DNA from: Gnetum montanum
Taxonomy: Eukaryota; Streptophyta; Gnetopsida; Gnetales; Gnetaceae
Assembly (NCBI GenBank): GCA_015680685.1
Contig: MNCI01007608.1
Coordinates: 21,255 to 56,488 of the forward strand
Direction of reading: 5' to 3'
DNA: 35,234 nucleotides
In this document: positions 1 to 10,628 of the stretch, in pieces
How the letters are laid out: every line of letters begins with the position of its first letter
Position numbering within the stretch: position 1 is the first letter of the stretch
Made by a program: the position numbers and the translations under genes
The notes under the pieces: generated by a model
The model's database searches: none
Told to the model about the DNA's origin: nothing
The model's input: only the letters and a program-made list of their open reading frames with translations

Positions 1-133
1 TAATAATAAAATAACATGTAATATGTAAGTTGTGTACTTATATTATACAACTCATAGATTCTCAAGAACATTTTGCTACTTTGAAACTCTTGGATAATGT
101 TGAGTGGTGCCTTTTCAAAGAAGCGATGTTACA
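1..133 (+). repeat. 5' LTR (3' end only) of copia-type element
   Basis: Bases 1-133 align with the last part of the LTR at 2255-2747 and end in TTACA, the same end as the right copy. The right copy has about 40 extra bases (around 2652-2693) that are missing here. The LTR start lies left of the window. Confidence 0.7.
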
Positions 134-135
134 CT

Positions 136-148
136 TGCTATCAGAGCC
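136..148 (+). promoter_or_regulatory. Primer binding site, initiator Met tRNA type
   Basis: TGCTATCAGAGCC lies 2 bases after the LTR end. It differs by one base from TGGTATCAGAGCC, the common plant copia primer site complementary to the 3' end of initiator methionine tRNA. Confidence 0.8.
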
Positions 149-2245
149 AAGGTTTTGATTCAAGTGAAATACATATTCAAACACTTATGTAAAGTATTTA
201 TGAGTGATAGATGGGATTTCTAAAAATGAGTAAACTAATCCTAATCTTGATCTTGTAAAATATTAAATTATAGGAAAAATTTCTTCAAGTATATGACATA
301 TACATGTTTCATCTACCTTGAGCCATAGGGATTTGCATGACTCTTGAGTTTATTTGTTACAAGAATAGTTGTTGGAAGTAGGTAACATAATTATGTGTTA
401 TCTAACTAGAATAAAAATAGTTAAATGATTCAAGCATTGGTTAATTTCAAGGAAATTTCTTTCTATTGGTGTGAGCTCTTGCATAAAACACAAATATAGT
501 CTAGCTCAAAAGTTTGCACTAATAAATCATGTAGCATGCTGAGGAAATGTTATTGATGATCTCTAGTTTATGCAAAATAATTTTGTATGCTCATGTTTTT
601 TATGATGAATTATGAGAAAAAAATTCACTCATATTAATTGATCCTAGTGGTAATTTAAGATAGTAATTCCATCATGCATTAGATATGTGGCAATGTATAA
701 GATTGGTTTCTTGTTACAATGTGTTTCTTTTGTTGGATGGCTATTCTTATATCCATTGATCTCATCAAGAGGCCTTAAATTAAATACCTTAAGTAATCCA
801 TAATTTGATGTTACGATGTAATGAATTTGGTGTTTTTATATGGTGGAATAACATTTGTATTCTCCTTTGAAAATGATTTGTCAATGATGTCTTGAGATTT
901 CAAATCATGATTCATAAAAGAAAATTGACAATATTTCAAATTACTCTATTTGAAGTTTTTATGTTTATGTGTAATATTCCTATGACATTATTATGAGGTA
1001 GTGATGAATATATAAAGTTATTGATGTTTTAATATCTTATTTCTTTATTCACATTTTCCTCATTAAGGATTTGATTTAACATAAGATTAGTTCTTTCGAT
1101 GTGGGTGATGATTCATCTCTATGTGAATTAGCATATTACATCATTGCTAGCTTGTGAATGTTTAAATATAATAGTACTTATGTGCTTGATTAGTGAATTT
1201 TAATTGGTGAATAATGGGATTGTGTGCTTGAAAGAATGGTGATTATGGTAGGTGAATCTTTATACTCAAAATCTTCCTTTTGTGTTTAATATCTTGCATG
1301 GATAAGTAAATGATGATATTATTTTCTACCCATGTGATGGAATGTTTTGGGTTTCCTAAGAAAATTATGATAAAGCATGATTCCTCTTTTATGAGAGATC
1401 TTGGTGAAGGTTGTTTCTAATACTAGATACTTTATTGATTATAACAATGAATGTGAAATAAGTTTTATTTTTAATCACCTGAATGGAAGGTAGATAATAA
1501 AACCTTTTACAAAAATAATTTGTTTCAAGAAAGATGGAATGTGGCTAGTTTGGTTCTACCACTTCTTGGATGGACCAAAGTAACAATGTTTGTGAGGATG
1601 AGAGAGATAGAGTAGGAAGAGCATGTTCTTGATTGTGGCTTCAACTAAGAAGCACAAATTTCTACCATGATTTCAAGTAAGGAGCACACTTTCTATAACT
1701 ATGACTTTGAGTTGGAAGCACAAATATCTATCATGTCTTCAAGAAGAAAGCACAAATATTTAAGAAGAGGTTATACCCCAAGGTAATTGCATAGTGAGGC
1801 TAAGTCCCAAAGATTCCTATAGATGCTAATGTAAGACTACCACTAGGCATGAAGAGTGATTCCTCCAAGGTATAAATTTTTCTTTCCTTAGATATATAGA
1901 ATCGGCTCTATGCTATCATAACACTAATAGAGTTAGAAAATTGGCTCACTTATTAATCAAGTAGATTTTACTCTAGGTTGAAAGGTTGGTACCATTTTCA
2001 TGCACAAGGAAAAGGATTTTCTTCATTGATCTAGGTTACATAAGCATATCTAAACCTTGATTCAATGTCAAGTTAACTTTAACATTTATGATTTACAATT
2101 GATTATCCTCAACATTAAATATTCTTATCTATAATTTTTTGATGGCGTTTGAGTGGCTCAATACCCTTGATATCTAATATGCTCTCAAAATTTGAGGAAG
2201 TGTATGAATAAGACTTAAGTTTTAAGGATGTCACTTCCTTAAACC
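149..2245 (+). other. Interior of copia-type element, no recognisable protein
   Basis: This 2.1 kb interior has frequent stops in all + frames. I found no convincing gag zinc knuckle, integrase or reverse transcriptase motif. It is either a heavily decayed and deleted gag-pol or a non-coding (LARD-like) interior. A short imperfect tandem repeat lies at 1641-1760. Confidence 0.5.
1641..1760 (+). repeat. Imperfect tandem repeat, about 34 bp period
   Basis: About four copies of a unit built on TCAASTAAGRAGCACAAAT followed by a CTAYCATGT-like segment begin near 1641, 1673, 1708 and 1739. The copies differ by substitutions and small indels; the last is partial. Confidence 0.6.
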
Positions 2246-2254
2246 AAAGAAGAG
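2246..2254 (+). promoter_or_regulatory. Polypurine tract of copia-type element
   Basis: AAAGAAGAG sits immediately before the TGTAGG start of the right LTR. That is the expected position of the plus-strand primer used in reverse transcription. Confidence 0.65.
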
Positions 2255-2747
2255 TGTAGGAAAACATGTCTGGTTGATGAATGGAAGGCTATTTTCATTT
2301 GGAATAAGGGTTGGAGGAGTGTGGGATTTATTATATGTCCAATTCTATCTTAATCTCACTAATGAATTACATGGACCTAATTCTTTATCTATTATGTTAC
2401 AAGGATATGTTGGATTGCATAGGAACTTTAGCTATCAAGCTTCGATCACTTCCCTTCTATATGAAATAGGACTTTAGAAACACATTTTAACTTTCTTAAG
2501 GAATAATGTCTTAACATGTATGCTAGTGCTCTTGATTATGTTGTATATGTTGCATTACTAAAGGCATCATCATGACACTTATAATCATGAACTAACATGT
2601 AACATTTGTGTTGTGCACTTATGCTATACTTGTAAGTTCTTGAGGACATTGAGGTGTAGTCCATTTTGAGTTTTCTCTGGAACATTTAGCTACTATGGGA
2701 CTCTTGGGAGATGTTGAGTAGTGCTTCCCCAAAGAAATTGTTTTACA
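2255..2747 (+). repeat. 3' LTR of copia-type element
   Basis: It starts TGTAGGAAAACATG after a purine run and ends TTACA. The last third is the direct repeat of bases 1-133. At about 493 bp it is a normal copia LTR length. The target-site duplication cannot be tested because the left end of the element is outside the window. Confidence 0.7.
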
Positions 2748-3283
2748 CATATACAGTAAACTTGATGTGTGTATATATAGTTGGTAAAATTAACATTATA
2801 TTATTGAACCTTATGAGAAAATAATAAAGTTATTATCCTAGTGAGAATAATATATTACATATTTATAACTAATAAATAACTACTAATGAGAGATGGCTCA
2901 ATTAGTTGCCTCACTATTTAATAATTATTATGCATAAAAGAGGTTACTAGTTTTCATTACACTTAGGGCATCTTCATTACACTTAGTATCATATGACTAG
3001 AGTTAAATTATTTTAAGTTGAGATATTGTTCTCTCTCTTTAAAAAAGGAAAAAAGAAATGATAAAAACCCTACAATGAAATAACTTAAACATTGTAAAAG
3101 GATATTTATTTATTTATTGAAAGAGAAGAACAGTTGAAATTCAAAGCAATTTAACAATAGGTATATTCTAAGATATATAGTCCTAGGGGATGGGGGTGGT
3201 GGAAACATGTTAGAACCTGAAATAAGTGAAACATAAGTACATCACAAGATTTATAGAAATTTATAACTAAGTGCTACATAGTA
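2748..3283. other. Intergenic, nothing recognised
   Basis: AT-rich sequence with short A and T runs. I see no gene, repeat pair or structured element here. Confidence 0.5.
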
Positions 3284-3340
3284 GAATCAAATTTGTAACC
3301 TTGGGTTACCAAGCCAAGACCTGTATCACTAGGCTACACC
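3284..3340 (-). repeat. tRNA-like SINE head fragment
   Basis: Read on the - strand, the segment has a box A-like TAGCCTAGTGATA, then the GTCTTGGCTTGGTAACCCAA type of block common in plant tRNA-derived SINE heads. A box B-like region, GGTTACAAATTTGATTC, follows. Box B is mutated. No A-tail or target duplication was identified, so only the head is claimed. Confidence 0.4.
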
Positions 3341-3814
3341 TAATTATTCTAAGATATAAAGTCAACATGATACTTTAGAGGAATATAATTATGCATGAAA
3401 TGTGACTCAACCTCTTGTTTGAAAATCCTTGTTAGACAATGAGTTAACCACTTAAGTCATATCTTATTTACATTCTTTGAAGATTAAAAACATCAAGTAC
3501 AAGGATAGAAAGAGAAAAACTTTATTTTTAAAATGAATCCACACAAAAAATATCAATACCTCACCTAATGAATTTATTCATTGACCAATTAGCATGCATT
3601 GATTTATGGTTGAAGGTGGTATTGGATTTAAAACTTAGCACCAACATCATAAGCCTTATTGCATGGAGGTTTTATTCCAAGCATACTAACATTCTAATTT
3701 TATTATCAATATTAAAGGGGGGAGGGGGTTGTTATAACTCAAAAAATATTTTTTAAAAATATTTATCTTTAAGATGTACATTCAAATTATAAATTTATAA
3801 CCCAACACCACCCA

Positions 3815-3872
3815 AAAAATCAAACCCATAACTTGGAGCTTCTAGATCAAAAGTTGTACCATTAAGGTTAGT
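3815..3872 (-). repeat. Second tRNA-like SINE head fragment
   Basis: On the - strand a box A-like CCTTAATGGTACAAC is followed about 30 bases later by the box B-like GGGTTTGATTT. This is the layout of a degraded RNA polymerase III promoter in a tRNA-derived SINE. It differs in sequence from the fragment at 3284-3340, so the two are not simple duplicates. Confidence 0.4.
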
Positions 3873-4029
3873 TCACCCTTTCATTTTTTCTTGTTTAATA
3901 CCTATATTATGCATTGCTTTCTTAATATTTTTTATGCAAATATGAAAGTATTATTTATCATTTTGGTCCTTGTAAGAAAATAAAACACCAACAGAAATTT
4001 ATAATTGGAGCATTTTAAAGTTGAAATAT

Positions 4030-4066
4030 GGGTTGTTGGGGTGGTAGGGAGGGGGTGAGGGAGGGG
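4030..4066 (+). other. G-rich tract, potential G-quadruplex
   Basis: Six runs of three or more G separated by 1-7 bases lie within 37 bp, in strong contrast to the AT-rich surroundings. The pattern meets the usual G3+N1-7 criterion several times over. Confidence 0.6.
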
Positions 4067-4464
4067 TTGATGTTGGATCTCAAAATAAATATATATTAAA
4101 AATAAAAGTATAAAGTATAAAAGAAGAGAAACACTAGAAAAGAGAAAGTTCAAATTAACAAAAAGGAAAGACCAATGGTTTTGGGTATGCTTTTTCAAAT
4201 TTTCATCCTTACAACTAATTCTAAAAAACCTTCCCTCTAGGGTCTCTAGGATAGGAAAAAGATTACATATTATCCTTTTTTAGAAGCATCCAATATGGTT
4301 TTCACTTCCTACTAAAGGCCTCCTTTTAATAAAAAGGAAAAACTAAAAAGAAAAAAAATTAGGAATTCAACTAAAGAATTAGTTAAATGATGTTGCCTTG
4401 AACTAATAAGGAAAAAAAATTAGCTAGAGAATCTCTTTGAAAAAATTACATTACATTGAAACTT
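4067..4464. other. Probable LINE 3' region, unassigned
   Basis: Low-complexity AT-rich sequence with A-rich runs near 4330-4420. It lies just downstream of the LINE C-terminal remnant in the LINE's reading direction, so the LINE 3' UTR and tail probably end here. I could not locate a clear tail or target duplication. Confidence 0.3.
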
Positions 4465-5472
4465 TCAAAATGAAATAAATAATAAATGGATGAAAGTAAC
4501 TCTAAGTATGAAGTAGAAATCTTTGAAGTTGAGGAGTGCCAATAAATAAAATTTGTCTAAGATTGTTGAAAACCATGTAGATACTTGTTCCATTGAGTCC
4601 AAGAGGTACAAGAAAGGGGACAAGTAAAATAAATAATGAATAAATGAGTCTTCTATGTTGTAGATAGAACATATTAGGTCATGAATATCCAAAAGAGAGA
4701 ATTAAATACTAATAGAAAAATCTTGATTAATCAAATACCTCTAAAATGTTTGACTTTTGAATGAGTAGTGGCACTCCATATCTTATGAATTAACTAGTTC
4801 TATAACTATACATTTTAACTAACCTTCCAAACATAATTAAATCTTGGCCAAATATCAGTATTAAAACTAATAATATTATATGTAATCTTGGATGAATATG
4901 AAAAATTATGATGGTCATCAGTCTAATAAAAATCAAGAAAACCATTATGAAAATCATGAATAGTTATACTTCTATCGAGACTATCCAAAATATCAAAAAA
5001 TATAAACTTTTTAGAAACATTAATGTCATTGAGATTCTCACACTTAGACTAAGTAGTCCATTAATTATGCATGAAAAGAGATGAAAGGGAGAAAATATTA
5101 AGCTTACACCATGTAGTGCATAGGCATGAATGCTTAATAGTCCATGTTTCATAATTAATAAGAAGCCATCAAGGAGAAATCTTATCAAACATAGAGATAA
5201 AAATAGTTATATTATTGAAGCTTCAAAAATCATTGATAAAACTCCAAGTCTTCCAATTTTATTTTATGAAAATAGAAACTAATATAGTAATCCCTTTTGG
5301 AAAAAGGATGTAATTGAAAAATAAGTATCTTTCTAGTAATGAGTACCTCTACACTTATCCATCTAGATGCACTTATAAAAAACGCTTCTAAGGATCTCCA
5401 CTAGATAAACATTTAATTGATCACTTGGCACATAACAAAATACCATACTTATAATAATTAATTGATCCTAAT
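4465..5472 (-). pseudogene. LINE ORF2 remnant, C-terminal half
   Basis: Minus-strand translation, with frame changes, gives the features of the C-terminal region of plant LINE ORF2 proteins. Around 4750-4860 there is a W-x-x-x-W-IW...HSKVKHF stretch, like the zinc-binding RVT segment W..PPKVKHFLWR. Around 4600-4690 there is a remnant like IEDSFIHYLF, matching the E-x-x-x-H-LF..C motif of the same domain; its cysteines are largely lost. The upstream part, 4960-5470, carries spacer sequence with words such as NYETWTIKHSC. The fragment begins exactly where E2 starts, and it continues the reading order of the reverse transcriptase half at 33788-35234. The two are best read as one LINE split by E2. 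Confidence 0.55.
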
Positions 5473-6251
5473 TGATGAGCAGTGAGATACACCTACACCA
5501 AACCATATGAATCACAAAGTTTTCACATGCGATCTGGTTAAATTCTATGGACTTTACAGTTTTTAGTGCTCTAGTCTTCTAGGTAATGAACTTTGCCCTA
5601 AGGTCATTCATTTTCTTCCCAATTATAGTTGTGAAGTAGAAAGGTATGGTTAAGTGAAATTTAGGCATATAATTTTTATCATTTTATAGTTTATGTTCTT
5701 TGGTGCTATGAAGAGAGAGATAAAGTAATTTAATGACTAATCTAAATCAGCTAACTAACTAATCTCTAACTGGTCCTAACATAAGCATTTGGCCCCACTT
5801 TTTGTACATGTCTTGAACCCATGTATCCACTACTAGGTTACCAAGTGCTACGCTGCTAGGCATACTAAGCAATAATGCTGCTTGGATTACCAAGCGAATA
5901 CATATTATGTCCGAAGTGGTCATACTTATGTAATTAATCTATCTAGATCATCTTGCTTAATTACCTAATTAGCTTAATTACTAGAAAACATTGAATAAAT
6001 AATTAAAAAATATTAAATGCAAGAATAAATATCTAAACTATCCAAAATGTTGCAAGGTTTATCAAGAAGCTTATCTTTATTGTTGCACACACTATCATGC
6101 TTAGGTATAACAATGCTCAAATAAAGATCCATACACTCAATGACTCCTACTATAGGTACTTGGGAGAAATATTTTAACTTTGAAATGTAAAATCTACAAG
6201 AGTTCATATACTTTTCTCAACCTGATGCCATAAATGTAGTTTGTGAGCATG

Positions 6252-6260
6252 TATTTATGG
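6252..6260 (-). promoter_or_regulatory. E2 3' LTR TATA-like box
   Basis: The minus-strand reading is CCATAAATA, about 100 bases into the LTR. It aligns with CTATAAATA in the other LTR, so one base of the consensus has changed here. Confidence 0.6.
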
Positions 6261-6274
6261 CCCAAGACAAACCC

Positions 6275-6547
6275 TTATGTCGATGGGGCCACATTGATGC
6301 AATAGACTATGATGATGGGGCCTAGTTGACAGGGCCTAGTCCACACAATAGACCATATTTCATCGTACCCGATGAATAAATGAAAACTTGTCCTTGAGTT
6401 TTTTACAAAATTGGGACGGTGTGGGATTATTGGGTGACTTTTGACATAACAAAAAAAGACAAAATAGAGATAACAAAACTGAGTGCCTAGTGTACGAATC
6501 AGCCACATTACAAAATTAACCATGGTACAAAAATTGAACAAGCACAT
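6275..6547 (-). other. Hydrophobic tail downstream of E2 accessory ORF
   Basis: A 90-codon open stretch follows one in-frame stop after the proline-rich end of the accessory ORF. Its first 40 residues are strongly hydrophobic with many F, L, V, C and Y. It runs into the 3' LTR. It could be a lost C-terminal membrane segment or simply AT-rich 3' UTR, which tends to encode such residues. The latter is at least as likely. Confidence 0.25.
6282..6336 (-). repeat. GATGGGGCC-type repeats in E2 U3 (3' LTR)
   Basis: Copies of GATGGGGCC at 6282 and 6314, and a variant GACAGGGCC near 6328, fill the short stretch between the LTR start and the TATA-like box. The corresponding U3 of the 5' LTR has four such copies. 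The position suggests promoter elements. Confidence 0.55.
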
Positions 6548-9266
6548 CCTTTGATGGCATGAAGATAAAAGAGAAGATCACATGGTCCTAGGTGGTGGAG
6601 GCTCTTGAGGCTCCAACAGACTTTCTCCAACTCCAGGCACAGCTAGTGGTTGAGGTGGTTATGGTTGTGCTGCTATTGCTACGACTTCTAATGGAAGGAT
6701 GAAAGCATCCAGCAATGCTTTCATCCTCTCTTCTTTACTATTGGGATAATTTATGGTTCACATAGCTTTGTTGATGTGGGCTAGAATTAGAATATCCTAA
6801 CGATAATGCAATAATGAAAGTAGCTCTTTTATGTTGAAGAACCAAGCTATGAATTATTTGTGCTCAATGTTGAATGCTCGAATTATGTCTTACAGTGCCT
6901 GGTAGTCATTCATTCTTTCAACTAGGTTCTTAATGACTAATCTTTGGTTAGTGAATTTTTCCTTGAGAACCTTGAGTTTGATATTTTCCACTGTAAGCAT
7001 TTGCTTGATGTCTTTGTGATTCTTGAACTTGGCTTCGTACAATAAGTACAAGCTAGCCACTTGCTTCTTAAGCTCAAGCCATGATTATCTGGTAATTAGC
7101 ATTGGTAGGTTTGAATAGTAGATATTGGATAGCTCCATGTACTCCATCATCTCTTCAATCTGCAACTTCTTCATAAATATTTCTGCCTTGTTGTAGGCAT
7201 CAATCCCATCAATGATGGGTTGCCATATTTCTCTGCCTTACTAGAGTTGCTATAGGGCCTCATTAACCTTTGCCTTTGTCAGTTGGATATGCTTTTCATT
7301 CACCTCCTTTTGTAGGCCAACCTAGTCTCTATAATGATTTTTAAATTTCTTGAATCTCAAAGCCTCATTTTTCCAAGTGAAAATCTTAATGGTTGATTTT
7401 TGGCATAAGGCATGGACCTCCTCCATGAAGACATTACGATTCTCCATTGAAAATCTTCTCAATTTGGTGTTTTCTCTGGCAAGCTACTCTTGCTATTGAT
7501 AGATGAATTCTTATACCTATTATTTTTGCACATTAATGTTCTACAGGGGATGGTTCTTTGTAAGTAAGGTTTCATTTTCCTAGCACATATGCATCAAGTC
7601 TCTCCATAGTGAATGAGTTTTAGCATTTACTATGAAATGATTGAAGATCATCATTACCATTTCTCATTTAACTTGCTTTAGTTGTTCTTGAAGCTACTAA
7701 AAAGCTTTGTCTCATGTCAATGCAAGGTTGATAAGTGTAGGGTTAACAATTTAAGCACACAATTTGAAAAATTCTAGGGCCAAGCATTGATTAGGTGCTT
7801 AAGCTATTTCAAGATATTCTTCTAAGATGAGGCACTTGCCCTTTGCCTCTAGTAGCTTCAACTGGGTTGCAGTGATGGTATTCAAAAAATTCAAAGATAT
7901 CTAGAGTCATTTGCCTAGTTCCCACTAGTCGGTCCAACAATTCTTCATGCTCGGCTATACTCAATTTTCTACCAATTGTCCCTGTAGATGTCTACACATC
8001 TCAAAGTGCAGAAACATCTAGTACAGGAATCACAAGTGCATTTAATCCCTCAATGACTCGATTAGCAATGATCTTCACAGTTTTCTCTTACCCTTGGTGC
8101 TACATCACCAATATGGTTGCCTCCTCACCCTCCTCCAGGTGTACCAAAAATGAAGCAACATTCCTAGAGATTTTTGGGAATAGATGATGCTAAGAGAGAG
8201 ATGTTGTCACCTCTCGAGCACCTAGATTTGACCTTGTAGGCAACTACATTCATTAGGTAGACAACATTGATTCGCATCCCTCCATCTGGTTGATTGTACA
8301 AGACACTTTTTTGAGATGACTCATGATCAGTCTATACATAGATGGGTCTCCACCACTAGTTTCTACCTACTTCCCACTATTGCAAGATCTACTCTTAGAT
8401 TTTTTGCATGTGCTCAACCATAGTGTGGGCCTTTGATAGTTTCTCATAAGTAGGTTGTGGAGGTGATCATTGCTACTCCTCTTCTATGGTCATGGAAGAT
8501 CTCTTATCCTTCATCATCTCAACCCATGAGGCATTAGGAGCATGCCTTAGTGTGTCATTTGCATAGTAGAGGATTTTTCTTCCACATTCATTCTCCTTGA
8601 TGCTCTTCTCTATCTCTAGATAGATTAGCTATCGAAGGTTTGTTGGAAATTTCCAACTTAGAGTGGCACATGCTTAGGTGAAGAAGGCTATCACCTTACT
8701 ATGCCTCATTGTTAGATTGAGGTGGTAGGCTACTATCTTAAAATAGACCTGCTCTACTAGTGTGAGTGCACCAAAATCCTTGCAGTCAACCCCATAACAT
8801 CGATAAGTCCACTTCTTTGCTTTGAGATAAGCTTGTGTGGATAACTCTATCAACTGTATTCCTACATCAAGTAACCCAAATACTTATGCAATGGATTCTA
8901 TAGATTAGAACACTTGGATGTCCTCAATTTTTAGAGTGGCTCCTACTCTTCTATTGGTCTAGAAATGATATGTTTCTCCCATGTATCACTCCTCACTGGA
9001 AGTGATGATTAGCCACATGGGAGAGGCTTGTAGCTGAGCTCTGACATCTTCTAGATCTCATTCAAGACATGACTTGAATTTTAGCTCTTGGAGAACTAAG
9101 CATTGGACCTCATAGCTCCTAATTATGTTAAGGTAGGCCTGTGTGAGTGTGACTTCCAGTCTGGGTATAGGGCCTAGTGCTTCACCTCATTGTGAGTGTT
9201 TAGATGTAGCTTCCTCTTTAGGAATTTGTTGGATAGATTTCACCTCAACCTCATCTCTAAGAGGTT
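6548..9266 (-). pseudogene. E2 accessory ORF of unknown function, main part
   Basis: I do not recognise this protein. Minus-strand translation gives long stretches with few stops, but the frame changes at least twice, near 8100 and 7870. Longest clean blocks: about 68 codons around 8670-8870 (containing YRCYGVDCKDFGALTLVEQV), about 51 codons around 8490-8630, and 60 or more codons around 6900-7070. The second half (about 6880-7480) is rich in K, E, L, Q and M with heptad-like spacing, as in a coiled coil. The end is proline-rich (PPQP and PPPP motifs, 6570-6660), followed by a stop. The ORF lies between IN and the 3' LTR of E2 in sense orientation, where Athila-type elements carry an env-like gene. 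This one looks soluble and coiled-coil rather than a typical glycoprotein. Its N-terminal end lies across E1, at 24456-24620. Total length is roughly 900 codons. Confidence 0.5.
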
Positions 9267-9936
9267 TGTAGTAACCAAAAACATCAGTGGCTAGAACACC
9301 GAGGTCCATGAGTGTACAACCTAACCTCAAATTTGTGCAAGGATCTATTAGAGGTGGAGACCTTGAATGGTCTTGTCGATCAAATAGGGACTTACAAAAT
9401 GCAACCAGAGTGCAGCATGATTAGCTATAATGCTAATGTGAGATGTTGTTTAAATGTGCAAGTAGTGTCAATAGTGCTATGGTGTTAATGGGGTCAAGTG
9501 TAGGAAATATTTTTGACAAAGTGGATAATGTTAATATGTGTGGACTGCTACTTGAGCATTGTTTTAGGTGCAGCTATGAGGTAAAACTATGGAAAATGCA
9601 AGTAAAGTGCAAAATAAAATGCAAAGAAAGATAGAGAAAGAAATAGAACACCACCTGAAATGAGGTTGAGCATAGTTAACACCAAAAGGGATTAGAAGGT
9701 ACATGGTGTATAATAGGCATAGTTGACAACATAGTCATAGTCTCAAGGGTGTCTAGCCACAAAGACTAGTGTTCTACCAAGGTGTCTACGTTTGCTAGGT
9801 TGGCCACCATGGTGTATCATTAGCTACAGTGGTCTACAAATTGACCTCTCTTTGGCTCACTAAAATGTCTTTGGTTCATCAACTCTTTGATTTTCCAACC
9901 TAAATTTTCCAACCCTAAAAATGTTGAGGGTGAGGG

Positions 9937-9945
9937 TATTTATAG
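9937..9945 (-). promoter_or_regulatory. E1 LTR TATA box (3' LTR copy)
   Basis: The minus-strand CTATAAATA sits in CCTATAAATACCCTCACCCT and is the same in the other LTR at 23756-23764. It lies about 690 bases from the LTR start. That implies a long U3, with transcription starting about 30 bases further along the - strand. Confidence 0.7.
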
Positions 9946-10329
9946 GCCTAGGTTTAGTGCAAAATGTGGGATGGCTACCACATGGTAGAGGGGATAGTTG
10001 GGACTATGTTGTCACCCAACTACACTTTCTATTGGGTTGTTGGTATTATACTTTGTTGTGGTCTATTGAACTCTATGAGACTGTGACTATGTTTCCAACT
10101 ACATGTGTGCGCCAAGGAGATTGTAGGGTACCTGAAAAAAATGAAACTTGAAGACTTTCTCCAATACTATACTTTCCATGCTCTCACATGGGGTCAAGTG
10201 TATTTACAATTTTGAGGCAAAAAAGAGGGTACAAGAGAGAAGCATTTTGATAATTGCACTTATTGAAGGTGAGTTGGAGCTGAGCTAAGTGGTGTTGTTA
10301 TGCTATGGAGACTACTGGAGGCTATTCTT

Positions 10330-10610
10330 GCTGACTACGCTTGGCTACTCTCTAGACTAGGGGAGAGTGTAGTCCCACACTTAGAAAAAATTGTAAAAAA
10401 CTAGTCTCCATGCTAACTATGCTCTCCATGAGAGGCTAACTATGATCTAGGTCAGTGGAGAGTGTAGTCCTAACACTTAAAAAAATTTGCAAAATTTGGT
10501 TTTTTGTGATGACTATGCTCTCCACAAGAGGCTGACTACGCTCTAAGGTAGTGAAGAGCATAGTCCTAGCACTTAATAAAAATTGCAGCGACTAGCTTTG
10601 TGTTGACCCT
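10330..10610 (-). repeat. Three 96 bp tandem repeats in E1 U3 (3' LTR)
   Basis: The word GRAGAGYRTAGTCC followed by YACACTTA and an A-rich run recurs at about 10362, 10458 and 10554. Each copy is accompanied by GACTAYGCTCT-like words. The array lies between the LTR start and the TATA box and is also present in the other LTR (about 24165-24430), so it predates insertion. Confidence 0.65.
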
Positions 10611-10628
10611 TAGACAAATTTGTAGTTA

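Larger units (their letters stand above)
1..2747 (+). mobile_element. Ty1/copia-type LTR element, left end outside window
   Basis: The end of a 5' LTR (1-133) is followed after 2 bases by a Met-tRNA-type primer binding site. A purine run at 2246-2254 then leads directly into a second LTR copy (2255-2747). The tail of the second LTR resembles the first over its last roughly 170 bases, including the shared block around GTTGAGTRGTGC and the TTACA end. The order LTR, PBS, PPT, LTR fixes the + orientation. The interior is only about 2.1 kb, shorter than the roughly 4 kb expected for a complete copia gag-pol, and I found no readable RT or integrase. It is therefore a deleted or non-autonomous copy. 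The copia assignment rests on the PBS type and LTR size, not on protein. Confidence 0.72.
5473..6362 (-). repeat. E2 3' LTR
   Basis: Starts TGATGAGC and ends TTTCA on the + strand. It aligns along its whole length with 32886-33787. By eye, identity is about 85% over the first 200 bases compared. A TATA-like element and a short GGGGCC-rich U3 lie near its right end. Confidence 0.85.
9267..10628 (-). repeat. E1 3' LTR
   Basis: Begins TGTAGTAACC and ends TAGTTA (consensus TAGTCA) on the + strand. It aligns with 23065-24455 along its length. About 80% identity was seen in one sampled 65-base block, where every difference was a transition. It contains a TATA box (9937-9945) and three imperfect 96 bp repeats toward its U3 end. 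Boundaries are by eye. Confidence 0.85.

Noticed and set aside
3932-4198. An 88-codon - strand ORF rich in F, L and I
   Set aside because: The composition reflects AT-rich DNA. I found no domain or LINE match in it and could not support it as a gene.
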